From assembly GCA_022071945.1 (NCBI GenBank), contig JAJVIN010000020.1, positions 1 to 64,000 of the forward strand: a stretch of 64,000 bases of DNA, given 5' to 3'. A model generated the notes under the pieces. The model was given only the letters and a program-made list of their open reading frames with translations. It searched no databases and had not been told where the DNA came from. Position 1 is the stretch's first letter. Each line of letters starts with the position of its first letter. The translations under genes were made by a program, and so were the position numbers. Below, in pieces: positions 27,001 to 33,753 of the stretch. This DNA is from Thermoanaerobaculia bacterium (lineage in GTDB: Bacteria; Acidobacteriota; Thermoanaerobaculia; UBA5066).

Positions 27001-28894
27001 AGGGACGTGGCTTTCCATTTCCGGGGACTTCACGACGCCCATTCCGGCTTACACCGAGCGGACCTTCACGCTCTCCGTGGATCGAAGCCGCCGGACATCC
27101 GAGGAAGGCGCGCCGCCGCTCTCCACCATCCTGAGAATCGAGAACGTCGATGGCAACCCGGACGACGCGGCGGTCTTCGAGGTCATCGACGAGGAACCGC
27201 CCCCGCCCGTCTCCGGCACGAACCGGGCGGAGCTCCTCGACACGGAGTACTCGCTCATCGTCGGCTCTTCCGTCAGCACGAGCTCGTCTCCGGCCGGCGG
27301 CAAGAGCTGGCTCTTCGGAGCCCCCGAGAACACCCAGTACCAGTCCGACGGCTGGATCCGGAATCGAAGCTCCGACCAGATCTCCGTCGACCTCTACTAC
27401 ACCCCTGACAGCGCTCAGGGACTCACCGACCCGGGCGTCAAGAAGAACACGGTCACCCTCGACGGATACCGGAGCTACCGGCTCTCGGACTTCGTGAAGA
27501 GCCTCTTCGCCGAGAACGGGAGCGGACTCGTCGAGGTCCGCTCGAGGCAGCTGCCCCAGCTCTCGATCCGGCAGATCGTCGACTCCGTCACGATCCGGAA
27601 CGGAATCCCCTACAACAACGGCGCTGAGTTCCCGCTCGTCGTCTCGGGAGAAGGCGTCTCCGCGCAGGGTTCCGCCGGCACGGGGGACCGCATCATTCTG
27701 GCGGGAATGAAGGGTCCGAAGGCGGGATTCAGGACCAATCTGATCTTCTCCGAGACCATCGGCAAGCCGGTCGCGGTGAGGGCCCGCCTCTACGGAACCG
27801 ACGGCCGCAAGCTGGGCGAGAAGAAAGTCGCCATCAACCCCTACTCCAAGACCCAGGTCAACGGCGGGGATCCCGAGCTTTTCCCCATCCCCTACGACAA
27901 CGCAACGGTCGTCGTCGAACCCCTCTCGGGAGAGGGCTTCGTTTCGGTCGTGGCCACAGTGATCGACAACGCCTCGGGGAGCTACTTCATCCGGCTCGGA
28001 ACGGTTTCCGCAAGGCCCGCGCAGGCCACCCGCACGTCAAAGGCGGTCACATCCGGGTTTTTGCCGGTCGTCAGCCGGGAGGAAAGCCCGGACACCTTCT
28101 ACACGACACGGCTCTCGGTCACCAACGCCTCCGAGTCGGATGCCACGATCAACGTCACGTTCCTGCCCGAGAAGGGCTACGGAGTTCCCAGCGAACCGGT
28201 GACCGTTGTCGTCCCGAAAAAGGAAAGCGGCGAGGGCGAGGATGGCCCCAAGTCCGTGACCTTCGGGAACGTCCTGGAGGAGCTCCTCGGGATCCAGTCC
28301 AATGCGCGCGGAATGTTGAAGATCGAAGGTGAGCTCGAGTCGCTCGTCTTCGCCACGGAGACCTCGACTCCCCTCGACAAGACGGACCCGGAAGCGGGCC
28401 GCTCCCTATCCTCTTTCAATCTGGCGCCTGGCTCGGACGCGAAGTTCGCCGGGGCCTTCTCGATCAACTCTCCAGAAGTGACGGGTATCCGGCAGACCGA
28501 GAGCGACACGGCCAAGGCGGAGGTCTCGGTGCCGGCGATCGAGGAGGGCTCCCAGTACCGGACCAACCTGATCCTGGCCGAGCTCGCGGGCGAGAAGGGC
28601 AAGGTCAAGGTCATCCTGAGAAAACCCGGCGGCGCGGCCCTCGGGGAGCCCCTCGTCGTCGAGCTCGCGCCCTTCGAGAGGAAACAGATCGACCGGGTCA
28701 TCACGACGATCGTGAAGCCGCCCAGCGGGACGGGTGAGTACAAGGACATCGAGATCATCGTTCAGGCGCTCGAGGGGAAGGCCAAGTCGATCGCCCTCGT
28801 CTCGCGGGTCGCATCCGACCCGAAATCGAGACGGCTCGACACCTACGTCCTCGGGCCCAGCACGAGCGGGAGCGCGAAGAAGGCGAAGAAGTAA
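21080..28894 (+). CDS. Giant secreted protein with plant-type LRRs, 15 BACON modules and shared C-terminal module
   Basis: A 2604-residue protein. ATG 21080 follows AGGAGG by seven bases and gives a good signal peptide (VGAVAATVLLAGALASSPARA). Residues about 40-85 form a Cys/Trp cap (ECTWFGVCCWDGATC). About 85-285 are LRRs of the plant LxGxIPxxIGNLTxL type. About 300-390 is a fibronectin-III-like domain. Residues about 399-1696 hold 15 BACON-like modules of about 85 residues, each with CPWTAVSNxxWITIT...GxGTVTYDVAANxGPxRxGTITAGGQTFTVxQADG. About 1697-1800 is another FnIII-like domain, and about 1800-2604 is a module also found at 34775 and 63225. It is probably a cell-surface or released carbohydrate- or protein-binding adhesin. 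A perfect palindrome follows the stop. Confidence 0.9.
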   Translation: MSVTSDPHRFFTRRLVGAVAATVLLAGALASSPARAIPPAERTALIDLYTNTNGAGWATQTGWDTQTPGTECTWFGVCCWDGATCSGGTNVTSLNLNANGLSGTLPSTIGDLTAIQYLRLNSNALTGSLPASISNLSALIEFEAAGNSLSGSIPSGIGGKPSLQLLVLSGNQFSGSIPPEIWGLTNLQILALAANQLTGTIDAGVGNLTNLQELYLRYNFLSGPIPTEIGNLTSLQFLSLDGNSLVSPIPTSMTNLTALVAGGLDISFNALDTTDGPLIAFLNSKQYGGDWQSTQTIPPPGLATSNPTDTTIDLSWTSIPFNGSSGYYEIQSSTTMGGPYSYVGQTADKLATGIVVSGLNPVTTYYFVVRTVTDPLGPPFNPGTVTSEFTAEVSGTTLSSCTYALIPASSSPPAGGGTGLTFQVSTLPGCPWSAATNDSWIQVTGGTPGVGTGTVTYDVDPNTGPARQGFIDAGGEIFTVNQAEGCTANSSFVPTSANPPASGATGLGFSLSTDGACSWELVPSDLWITITSGLSGSGPAAVSFDVAANPGPARVGTITALGQTFTINQDDGCASNTTLNPTSATPPAAGAAGQTFDVLTPGACPWTAVANDPWLHITGGASGLGNGTVTYSVDANVGPLRVGTITAGGQTFTVTQADGCAFSLVPASANPPATGATGLTFQVQTGAGCPWTAVSNDAWITLTGGASGNGPGTVTYDVAANVGPVRVGTLTAGGQTFTVTQADGCVFSLVPASANPPAAGVSGLTFQVQTGAGCPWTAVSNDAWITLTGGASGNGPGTVTYDVAANVGPVRVGTLTAGGQTFTVTQADGCAFSLVPASANPPATGATGLTFQVQTGAGCPWTAVSNDAWLTLTGGASGNGPGTVTYDVAANPGPQRVGTLTAGGQTFTVTQADGCNASTTLFPTSANPPASGATGLTFQVQTTAGCSWTAVSNAAWITITAGSAGTGNGTVTYDVAANPSPARVGTITAGGQTFTVNQADGCAANTSLVPSSANHPASGASSQAFQIQTGAGCPWTAVSNASWITLTSSGSGSGPASVVYNIAANPGPARNGTVTAAGLTFTVNQADGCTLNTTLLPTGASQPAAGATGQGFQVQAAVGCSWTAVSNAAWITITAGAAGSGPGGVTYDVAANSGPARNGTITAGGQTFTVTQADGCLANTTLAPTSASPPSAGATGSTFQVQTAAGCAWTAVSNAAWITITAGSSGTGPGTVTYNVAANVGPDRTGTLTAAGKTFTVTQTDGCNANSTLTPASSSPPAEGAAGLAFQVQTAPSCAWTAVSNVAWITITAGASGTGPGTVAYSVAANAGPARTGTITAAGQTFTVNQPNTCTSGTVLSPGSATIPAAGATGQSFQIQTFAACPWTAVSNTPWISITSATAGTGPGTITFDVASNPGLGRTGTITTAGQTFSVIQGEGCQAGAALTPASSSAPAAGATGQVLNLSIAEGCPWTASALDPWITLTSETSGAGNATLRFSVDRNTGRARSGRISAAGLFHTVNQEDGCAEGTTLSSPGASVPAAGAVGQSFSIAASPDCSWTAVSDAAWISILSGTPGSGAGTIVYSVAANAGPERSGTITAGGKTFTITQADSCTAGATLNPSSASVPVAGASGLTFQVATSAACPWMAVAEDPWITITAGASGTGNGTVTFSVAPNDGPDRTGTITVAGTAFTINQAPGCFTPSVPRISSHPVAPVLAGNSFTVAWDPVLDLPSTGFYRLHIANNAACASPVSSTTTGLSVTVPTEPGKVVTYCIQIQSVAGGICPPANTSPLSEPVLVEVRPLPASFTVIQGQLPAARTNVNGPPPSGSTVVFRNIGESAGTLTLSATGGFFSIARQNVLEVAAGTDLEVGLLFTTANTTVEGIQSGELTGTWSVAGEALSVSTPITLTVLAGSSQPTGGMKLEPVGSATITFSLPAGPASVRFGQNVLNPAPQDVLIRNTGSLPVRISPTIGPGGTWLSISGDFTTPIPAYTERTFTLSVDRSRRTSEEGAPPLSTILRIENVDGNPDDAAVFEVIDEEPPPPVSGTNRAELLDTEYSLIVGSSVSTSSSPAGGKSWLFGAPENTQYQSDGWIRNRSSDQISVDLYYTPDSAQGLTDPGVKKNTVTLDGYRSYRLSDFVKSLFAENGSGLVEVRSRQLPQLSIRQIVDSVTIRNGIPYNNGAEFPLVVSGEGVSAQGSAGTGDRIILAGMKGPKAGFRTNLIFSETIGKPVAVRARLYGTDGRKLGEKKVAINPYSKTQVNGGDPELFPIPYDNATVVVEPLSGEGFVSVVATVIDNASGSYFIRLGTVSARPAQATRTSKAVTSGFLPVVSREESPDTFYTTRLSVTNASESDATINVTFLPEKGYGVPSEPVTVVVPKKESGEGEDGPKSVTFGNVLEELLGIQSNARGMLKIEGELESLVFATETSTPLDKTDPEAGRSLSSFNLAPGSDAKFAGAFSINSPEVTGIRQTESDTAKAEVSVPAIEEGSQYRTNLILAELAGEKGKVKVILRKPGGAALGEPLVVELAPFERKQIDRVITTIVKPPSGTGEYKDIEIIVQALEGKAKSIALVSRVASDPKSRRLDTYVLGPSTSGSAKKAKK
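23057..23821 (+). repeat. Three near-identical 255-bp BACON repeats
   Basis: Modules 4, 5 and 6 of the giant protein begin at 23057, 23312 and 23567 (TGCGCGTTCTCTCTCGTGCC or one base different), exactly 255 bases apart. They differ at only scattered positions, while the surrounding modules diverged much further. This looks like recent duplication or gene conversion. Confidence 0.9.
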
Positions 28895-28905
28895 GCTCCA
28901 CGCCC

Positions 28906-28937
28906 CCTCTGGCCGCCCGGATCCGGGCGGCCAGAGG
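28906..28937 (+). terminator. Perfect 32-bp palindrome after the giant secreted protein
   Basis: CCTCTGGCCGCCCGGA is followed immediately by its exact reverse complement, 11 bases after the stop codon. As RNA it would form a roughly 14-bp stem with a tiny loop. It probably ends the 7.8-kb transcript. No U-run follows. Confidence 0.7.
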
Positions 28938-29039
28938 CCCGCTCCGGTCTCGTTCGCCGGGATTTCGGGCCCGCGAAAACTGATATCCTGGAACGGTGAG
29001 AACCGATTGCAGGCGCTTGCCGTCCGGAGCGTGGCCCGC

Positions 29040-30590
29040 ATGATCAAGTTCTTCGGGCGGGTCGCGATCCGCTGGAAGATCATCCTCGTTGCGCTTCTCA
29101 CGACGGTCGCGGTTCTCGTTGCCGTTGCCGCGGCCATCTTCACCTATGACAGCGTCTCTTTCCGCCGCCGGATGGTGCGGGACACGATCGTCCTGGCGAA
29201 CATGCTGGAGGTCTCCTGCGCCCAGGCGGTCGTTTTCGACGATCCGCGCAGTGCCGAGGAGGCGCTTTCGACCCTGAAGGCCCAGTCACAGGTCGTCGCG
29301 GCGGCCGTCTACGGCAAGGAAGGGAACGTCTTCGCGACCTACATGCGGAGCGGCCTGACGGGGTGGGAGCCCCCCAAGGTGGAGCGAAGCGGCCACCGCT
29401 TCGAGAAGGATCACCTTGCCCTCTTCAAGACCATGGAGTTCGGCCGGAAGGAAGTCGGCTCTGTCTACCTTTTCCTGGACATGACGGCCCTGGCTGCGAG
29501 AAAGGCCGACTACGCCAAGATCCTCACCGTCGATCTGCTCGCTGCCATCCTTCTGGCGTTCTTCCTTTCCTCGAAGCTGCAACACCTCATCTCCGGCCCG
29601 ATCCTCAGGCTCGTCGGTGTCACGAAGGAGGTCTCCGAGAAGAAGGACTACTCCCTTCGCGCCCAGAAGGAAACCTCGGACGAGATCGGCCTTCTGATGG
29701 ACGGCTTCAACCACATGCTGGTGGAGGTCGAGAAGAGAGATGTGGACCTGCAAGACAAGAACGAGAAGCTCCGGGAGCAGGGCGAGGAACTTCGGCAGAA
29801 AAACGAGCAGATCCTCGACAGCATTCGCTATGCCCAGCACATCCAGGCATCGATTCTGCCCCTGCCGGAGTACCTCTCGGCCGCGCTGCCCGACCACTTC
29901 GTCATCTTCCGGCCCTGCCACATCGTCTCGGGGGATTTCTACTGGTGCCACAGGAGCAATGGCCGGGTGTTCCTCGCCGTGGTCGACTGCACGGGACACG
30001 GAGTCCCGGGCGCGTTCATGTCGATGATCGGCGGAAGCCTCCTCCGGGGCGTCGTCGTCGAGAAGGGGCTGACGGATCCCGCGAAGATCCTGGAGCACCT
30101 GAACACGGGTGTTCGCGAGACCCTGCAGCAGACCGTGGAACACCTCGGCGCGCAGGACGGCATGGACGTCTGTCTCTGCGTCGTCGATGAAGAGTCGGGA
30201 AGCGTCAGCTTCGCCGGGGCGAAAAGACCGCTGTACGTCGTCAAGGTCAAGGGTGATGCAGAGCCGGAGCTCGTCGAGCTGAAGGGGGACAGATCGTCGA
30301 TCGGAGGCCGGGGAGAGACACGCTCGTACTCGACCAAGATCGTCGAGACCGCTCCCGGGGACATGATCTATCTGACGACGGACGGCTATTCGGATCAAAA
30401 CGGAACCACCGGGAAGCGATTCGGAGCCGAGCCGTTCAAGACCCTGTTGAGGTCGATCGCAAAAGGTCCAGCAGCCGATCAACGTCAGAGATTAGAATTG
30501 GCTCTCGATACTCACCAGGGGACGGAAAAGCAGCGGGACGACATTACTGTCGTCGGGGTCAGAATCCAGCCAGGTAAAGGGACCCCCTGA
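29040..30590 (+). CDS. siaA: SiaA-like membrane sensor with HAMP and SpoIIE/PP2C phosphatase
   Basis: A 516-residue protein from ATG 29040 (MIKFFGRVAIRWKIILVALL). The frame is open upstream but non-protein-like. TM1 is about 12-34, the periplasmic sensor about 35-150 (CHASE8-like, SFRRRMVRDTIVLANMLEVS), TM2 about 158-178, HAMP about 180-235, a coiled coil follows, and PP2C is about 300-510. The phosphatase keeps SGDFYW, VDCTGHGVPGAFMS, LTTDGYSDQ and RDDITVVGV, which include the metal aspartates. In Pseudomonas aeruginosa SiaA dephosphorylates SiaC. The next two genes here are SiaB- and SiaC-like, so the same role is likely. Confidence 0.88.
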   Translation: MIKFFGRVAIRWKIILVALLTTVAVLVAVAAAIFTYDSVSFRRRMVRDTIVLANMLEVSCAQAVVFDDPRSAEEALSTLKAQSQVVAAAVYGKEGNVFATYMRSGLTGWEPPKVERSGHRFEKDHLALFKTMEFGRKEVGSVYLFLDMTALAARKADYAKILTVDLLAAILLAFFLSSKLQHLISGPILRLVGVTKEVSEKKDYSLRAQKETSDEIGLLMDGFNHMLVEVEKRDVDLQDKNEKLREQGEELRQKNEQILDSIRYAQHIQASILPLPEYLSAALPDHFVIFRPCHIVSGDFYWCHRSNGRVFLAVVDCTGHGVPGAFMSMIGGSLLRGVVVEKGLTDPAKILEHLNTGVRETLQQTVEHLGAQDGMDVCLCVVDEESGSVSFAGAKRPLYVVKVKGDAEPELVELKGDRSSIGGRGETRSYSTKIVETAPGDMIYLTTDGYSDQNGTTGKRFGAEPFKTLLRSIAKGPAADQRQRLELALDTHQGTEKQRDDITVVGVRIQPGKGTP

Positions 30591-30617
30591 AGGAAGCTCG
30601 AGGAGCGAGGAGCGGCA

Positions 30618-31247
30618 ATGGATCGTACGAGCCTTTACGCGCACTACCAGACGATGGGACAGGACGGGATCGTCTTCATGTTCAAGGGGAGCATGTCCCA
30701 GGCGCTCCTCGTGAAGTTCGGCGACATGATCCGCGAGGACCTCTTCACGACGTCCAAGAAGATGTCGGAAATCCGGGCCGTCTTCTCGGTCTTCATCGAG
30801 CTCGCCCAGAACATCAACCGCTATTCGGCCGAGAGGGTGGAAGCCGGCGGAGAATCCGAGACGGGCAGCGGCATCATCGTCGTGAGCGAGAGTGAGGGGC
30901 GGTACACGGTCGCCTCCGGAAACAAGATCGAGAATAGCCGCCTCAGCTACATCGTCCCGCGCCTGGAAATGATGAAGGGTCTCAGCTCCGAGGCGCTCAG
31001 GAAGCTCTATCGCGAACAGATCAAGGCCACCGCGCCCCCCGAGGGGAGCGTCGGGGCCGGCCTCGGTCTCTTTGACATCGCCAAGAAATCCGGCGGTGGA
31101 CTCAACTACCTGGTCCATCCCATCAACGAGGAGTTTTCCTTCATCGAGCTCTTCGTCGAAATCAGAAAAGAGAACAGCTCGCTGTCGCAGGCCATTTCGT
31201 CTCAGGACGTCATCAAGGGGATCGAACGTGGACAGACTAAGGATTGA
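30618..31247 (+). CDS. siaB: SiaB-family protein kinase
   Basis: A 209-residue protein. It matches the SiaB family by FMFKGSMSQALL near the N-terminus, a helix SVFIELAQNINRYSAE holding the GHKL-type N box, GIIVVSESEGRYTVASGNKI, and the Gly-rich GAGLGLFDIAKKSGG near 150. SiaB phosphorylates SiaC and so keeps it inactive in Pseudomonas, opposing SiaA. It lies 27 bases after the siaA-like stop and its end overlaps the siaC-like start by 20 bases, which favours balanced co-expression. Confidence 0.87.
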   Translation: MDRTSLYAHYQTMGQDGIVFMFKGSMSQALLVKFGDMIREDLFTTSKKMSEIRAVFSVFIELAQNINRYSAERVEAGGESETGSGIIVVSESEGRYTVASGNKIENSRLSYIVPRLEMMKGLSSEALRKLYREQIKATAPPEGSVGAGLGLFDIAKKSGGGLNYLVHPINEEFSFIELFVEIRKENSSLSQAISSQDVIKGIERGQTKD

Positions 31248-31602
31248 AAGAACCAAGTACACCCTGGAAATCGACCTGGACCCCGTTTCGGGAAAACTCC
31301 AGCTGACGGGAGAGTCTTACCCCGAGAACGCCCGCGCCTTTTTTGCGCCCGTCTTCTCCTGGCTCGACCAGTACCTCAAGACAAACCCAGAGAACGTGAA
31401 TGCCGAGCTCAGCCTCGACTACCTCAACACCAGCTCGACCAAGTGCCTCCTGGATTTCCTGGAGGTTCTCGAGAAGTTCCGGAGCGGCGGGGGGACGGTC
31501 AACGTCACCTGGTTCTACTCCAAGGACGATGAGGACACCCTGACGATGGGCCAGGACATCGCCGAGGACACGGAGCTGCCCATCCAGTTCGTCGAGAGAT
31601 AA
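31228..31602 (+). CDS. siaC: SiaC-like phospho-regulated switch protein (DUF1987)
   Basis: A 124-residue protein starting at GTG 31228 with AAGGGG eight bases upstream. The longer in-frame reading upstream is only a shadow of siaB. IDLDPVSGKLQLTGESYPEN and LDYLNTSSTKCLLDFLEVL are typical of the SiaC/DUF1987 family, an anti-sigma-antagonist-like fold. Thr68 in NTSST falls at the site reported as phosphorylated in P. aeruginosa SiaC. In that system unphosphorylated SiaC binds the stalk of the diguanylate cyclase SiaD and activates it. Here the following gene is a class III cyclase with an N-terminal coiled coil. Confidence 0.88.
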   Translation: MDRLRIERTKYTLEIDLDPVSGKLQLTGESYPENARAFFAPVFSWLDQYLKTNPENVNAELSLDYLNTSSTKCLLDFLEVLEKFRSGGGTVNVTWFYSKDDEDTLTMGQDIAEDTELPIQFVER

Positions 31603-32868
31603 GTGGAAACACGAACGGAAAGCCCCGAACGGGAGGAACTCTTCTCCAAGGAGATGGAGATCCTCGAGAAGGCGAAGTCTTCGCTGAAGGCCGCGGAGCA
31701 GGCTTCTCAAGAGAGCCTCTCGGACTTCGGCACCGTCATCCGCCAGTACGAGAAACTCCTCAAGCAAGCCACCAAGCTCACCCGGCTGGGCGACGGATAC
31801 CAGAGGAAGATGCTCCTGGCCTACGAGGAGATCGAGAGGCAGAAGCTCGTCCTGCAGGAGAATGAACGTCAGCTCGAGATCAGGAACCGCTTCATCCGCG
31901 AGACGTTCGGCCGCTACCTGTCGGACGACGTCGTCACGGGCCTTCTCGAGGCTCCAGAGGGCCTCGCGCTCGGTGGAGAGAAGCGGACGGTCACCATCAT
32001 GATGACCGACCTGAGAGGCTTTTCCGCCCTGGCCGACGGCCTCGACCCGGCGGAGGTCGTCACCCTCCTCAACGGTTACCTCGAGGTGATGACGGGCATC
32101 ATCCAGAAGTGGGCCGGCACCATCGACGAGTTCATCGGCGATGCCATCCTCGGACTCTTCGGCGCACCGCTCCTGCGTCCAGACGACCACGTTCGCGCGG
32201 CCGCGTGCGCACTCGAAATGCAGCTCGCGATCCCCGGCGTCAACGCCATGAACAAGGAGAAGGGGCTGCCCGCCATCGAGATGGGAATCGGCCTGCACAC
32301 CGGCGAGGTCGTCGTCGGAAACATCGGCTCCAAGCTCCGCGCCAAGTACGGCGTCGTCGGCCGAGCGGTCAACTTCGCTTCTCGAGTCGAGTCGTACACG
32401 GTGGGTGGACAGGTCCTCATCTCGCGGGAGCTCCGCGAGGCCCTGGGCCCTCTCGCCATCATCGGCTCCGAGATGCAGGTGCACCCCAAGGGAATGCAGC
32501 CCGTGACCATCTACGACCTCGTGGGCCTCTCCGGCGACAACGGGATCCGCCTGGAACAAAAGAACGTCTCGAGGGAAAAGATGAAGACCGAACTCCCCGC
32601 GACGTTCATCGTGGTCGAGGGCAAGGACGCCCGCGGAGACGAACACCACGCCACCTTCGTGGCCGTGTCCGAGGAGTTGCTCGAGGCCGAAGTCAACAGC
32701 GACATCCCGCTCAAGCCGCTTTCGAACCTCCGATTCCGCCTCCAGGCCGCCCCGTCCACCGACGTCTACGCGAAGGTCCTGGCGGGTGAGGCGGGCCACG
32801 GCACTTTCATCATCCGGTTCACGTCGCTCCCCGAGACGGCCAAGAACATCATCGCCGCGGCTCGGTAG
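31603..32868 (+). CDS. Class III nucleotidyl cyclase in the SiaD position
   Basis: A 421-residue protein with GTG start abutting the siaC stop. Residues about 8-100 are a charged coiled-coil stalk. About 125-305 is a class III cyclase domain with metal aspartates D136 (MTDLRGFS) and D180 (EFIGDAIL) and transition-state N257 and R261 (GRAVNFASRVES). The usual purine-selecting Lys is Glu here (E176), as in some guanylate cyclases, so ATP versus GTP cannot be assigned. About 325-420 is a PilZ-like beta domain without a clear RxxxR motif. Its place after siaABC suggests activation by SiaC through the stalk. Confidence 0.88.
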   Translation: METRTESPEREELFSKEMEILEKAKSSLKAAEQASQESLSDFGTVIRQYEKLLKQATKLTRLGDGYQRKMLLAYEEIERQKLVLQENERQLEIRNRFIRETFGRYLSDDVVTGLLEAPEGLALGGEKRTVTIMMTDLRGFSALADGLDPAEVVTLLNGYLEVMTGIIQKWAGTIDEFIGDAILGLFGAPLLRPDDHVRAAACALEMQLAIPGVNAMNKEKGLPAIEMGIGLHTGEVVVGNIGSKLRAKYGVVGRAVNFASRVESYTVGGQVLISRELREALGPLAIIGSEMQVHPKGMQPVTIYDLVGLSGDNGIRLEQKNVSREKMKTELPATFIVVEGKDARGDEHHATFVAVSEELLEAEVNSDIPLKPLSNLRFRLQAAPSTDVYAKVLAGEAGHGTFIIRFTSLPETAKNIIAAAR

Positions 32869-32877
32869 GAGCGCCGG

Positions 32878-33735
32878 GTGCCCAGAAGCCAGAAGATCTC
32901 GCCCTGCCTCTGGTTCGACGGGAACGCCGAGGAGGCTGCTTCCTTCTACGTCTCGCTCTTTCCTGGCTCCGCAATCGTGAAGCGCTCCGCTTTCGGTGGG
33001 GACAACCCCGTCACGGTCGCCTTCGAGCTCGATGGCACCTCGATCGTGGCGCTCAACGGGGGACCGCAGTTCAAGTTCACGCCGGCGATCTCGCTCTTCG
33101 TCATGTGCGAGAGCCGCGATGAGATCGACACCCTCTGGGCACGGCTGACCGACGGGGGCAGCGCGATGATGCCCCTCGACACCTACCCGTGGAGCGAGCG
33201 CTACGGCTGGGCCATTGACCGGTTCGGCATGACGTGGCAGCTGATGCTCGGCCCGGTCGCGGACGTCGGACAGAAGGTCGCCCCTTGCCTTCTCTTCGTT
33301 GGCGGCGTTTTCGGACGCGGCGAGGAGGCTCTGCGCCTCTACACATCCCTGTTCCCGGACTCCGCAATCGACGGGATCCTGCACTACGGCCCGAACGAGG
33401 ACGGCCGTGAGGGTACGGTCAAGCACGCCCAGTTCGCCCTGGCCGGATGCAAGTTCATGGTCATGGACGGCCCCGGCGAACACGCCTTCACGTTCAACGA
33501 GGCCGTGTCGCTCATCATCCACTGTCACGATCAGGCCGAGATCGACCGTTTCTGGTCCCAACTGACCGCGAACGGGGGCACCGAGAGCATGTGCGGATGG
33601 TTGAAGGATCCCTTCGGAGTCTCCTGGCAGGTCGTCCCCGAGAAAATCTCGGAGCTCCTGGCCCGCCCGGAGGCCATCCAGGCGATGTTCGGGATGAAGA
33701 AACTCGACATCGCGGCGTTGAAGAACGCCCACTGA
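32878..33735 (+). CDS. Tandem VOC (PhnB-like) protein
   Basis: A 285-residue protein from GTG 32878 with AGGAG just upstream. Two similar halves, about 5-125 (ISPCLWFDGNAEEAASFYVS) and about 135-270 (VAPCLLFVGGVFGRGEEALR), each carry the 3-demethylubiquinone-like VOC fold, including DRFGMTWQL and KDPFGVSWQV at their ends. PhnB-like VOC proteins are small metalloenzyme-fold proteins of mostly unknown activity. It follows the cyclase by 9 bases but no functional link is evident. Confidence 0.85.
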   Translation: MPRSQKISPCLWFDGNAEEAASFYVSLFPGSAIVKRSAFGGDNPVTVAFELDGTSIVALNGGPQFKFTPAISLFVMCESRDEIDTLWARLTDGGSAMMPLDTYPWSERYGWAIDRFGMTWQLMLGPVADVGQKVAPCLLFVGGVFGRGEEALRLYTSLFPDSAIDGILHYGPNEDGREGTVKHAQFALAGCKFMVMDGPGEHAFTFNEAVSLIIHCHDQAEIDRFWSQLTANGGTESMCGWLKDPFGVSWQVVPEKISELLARPEAIQAMFGMKKLDIAALKNAH

Positions 33736-33753
33736 AGAAGGCCTAGTCGAGGC

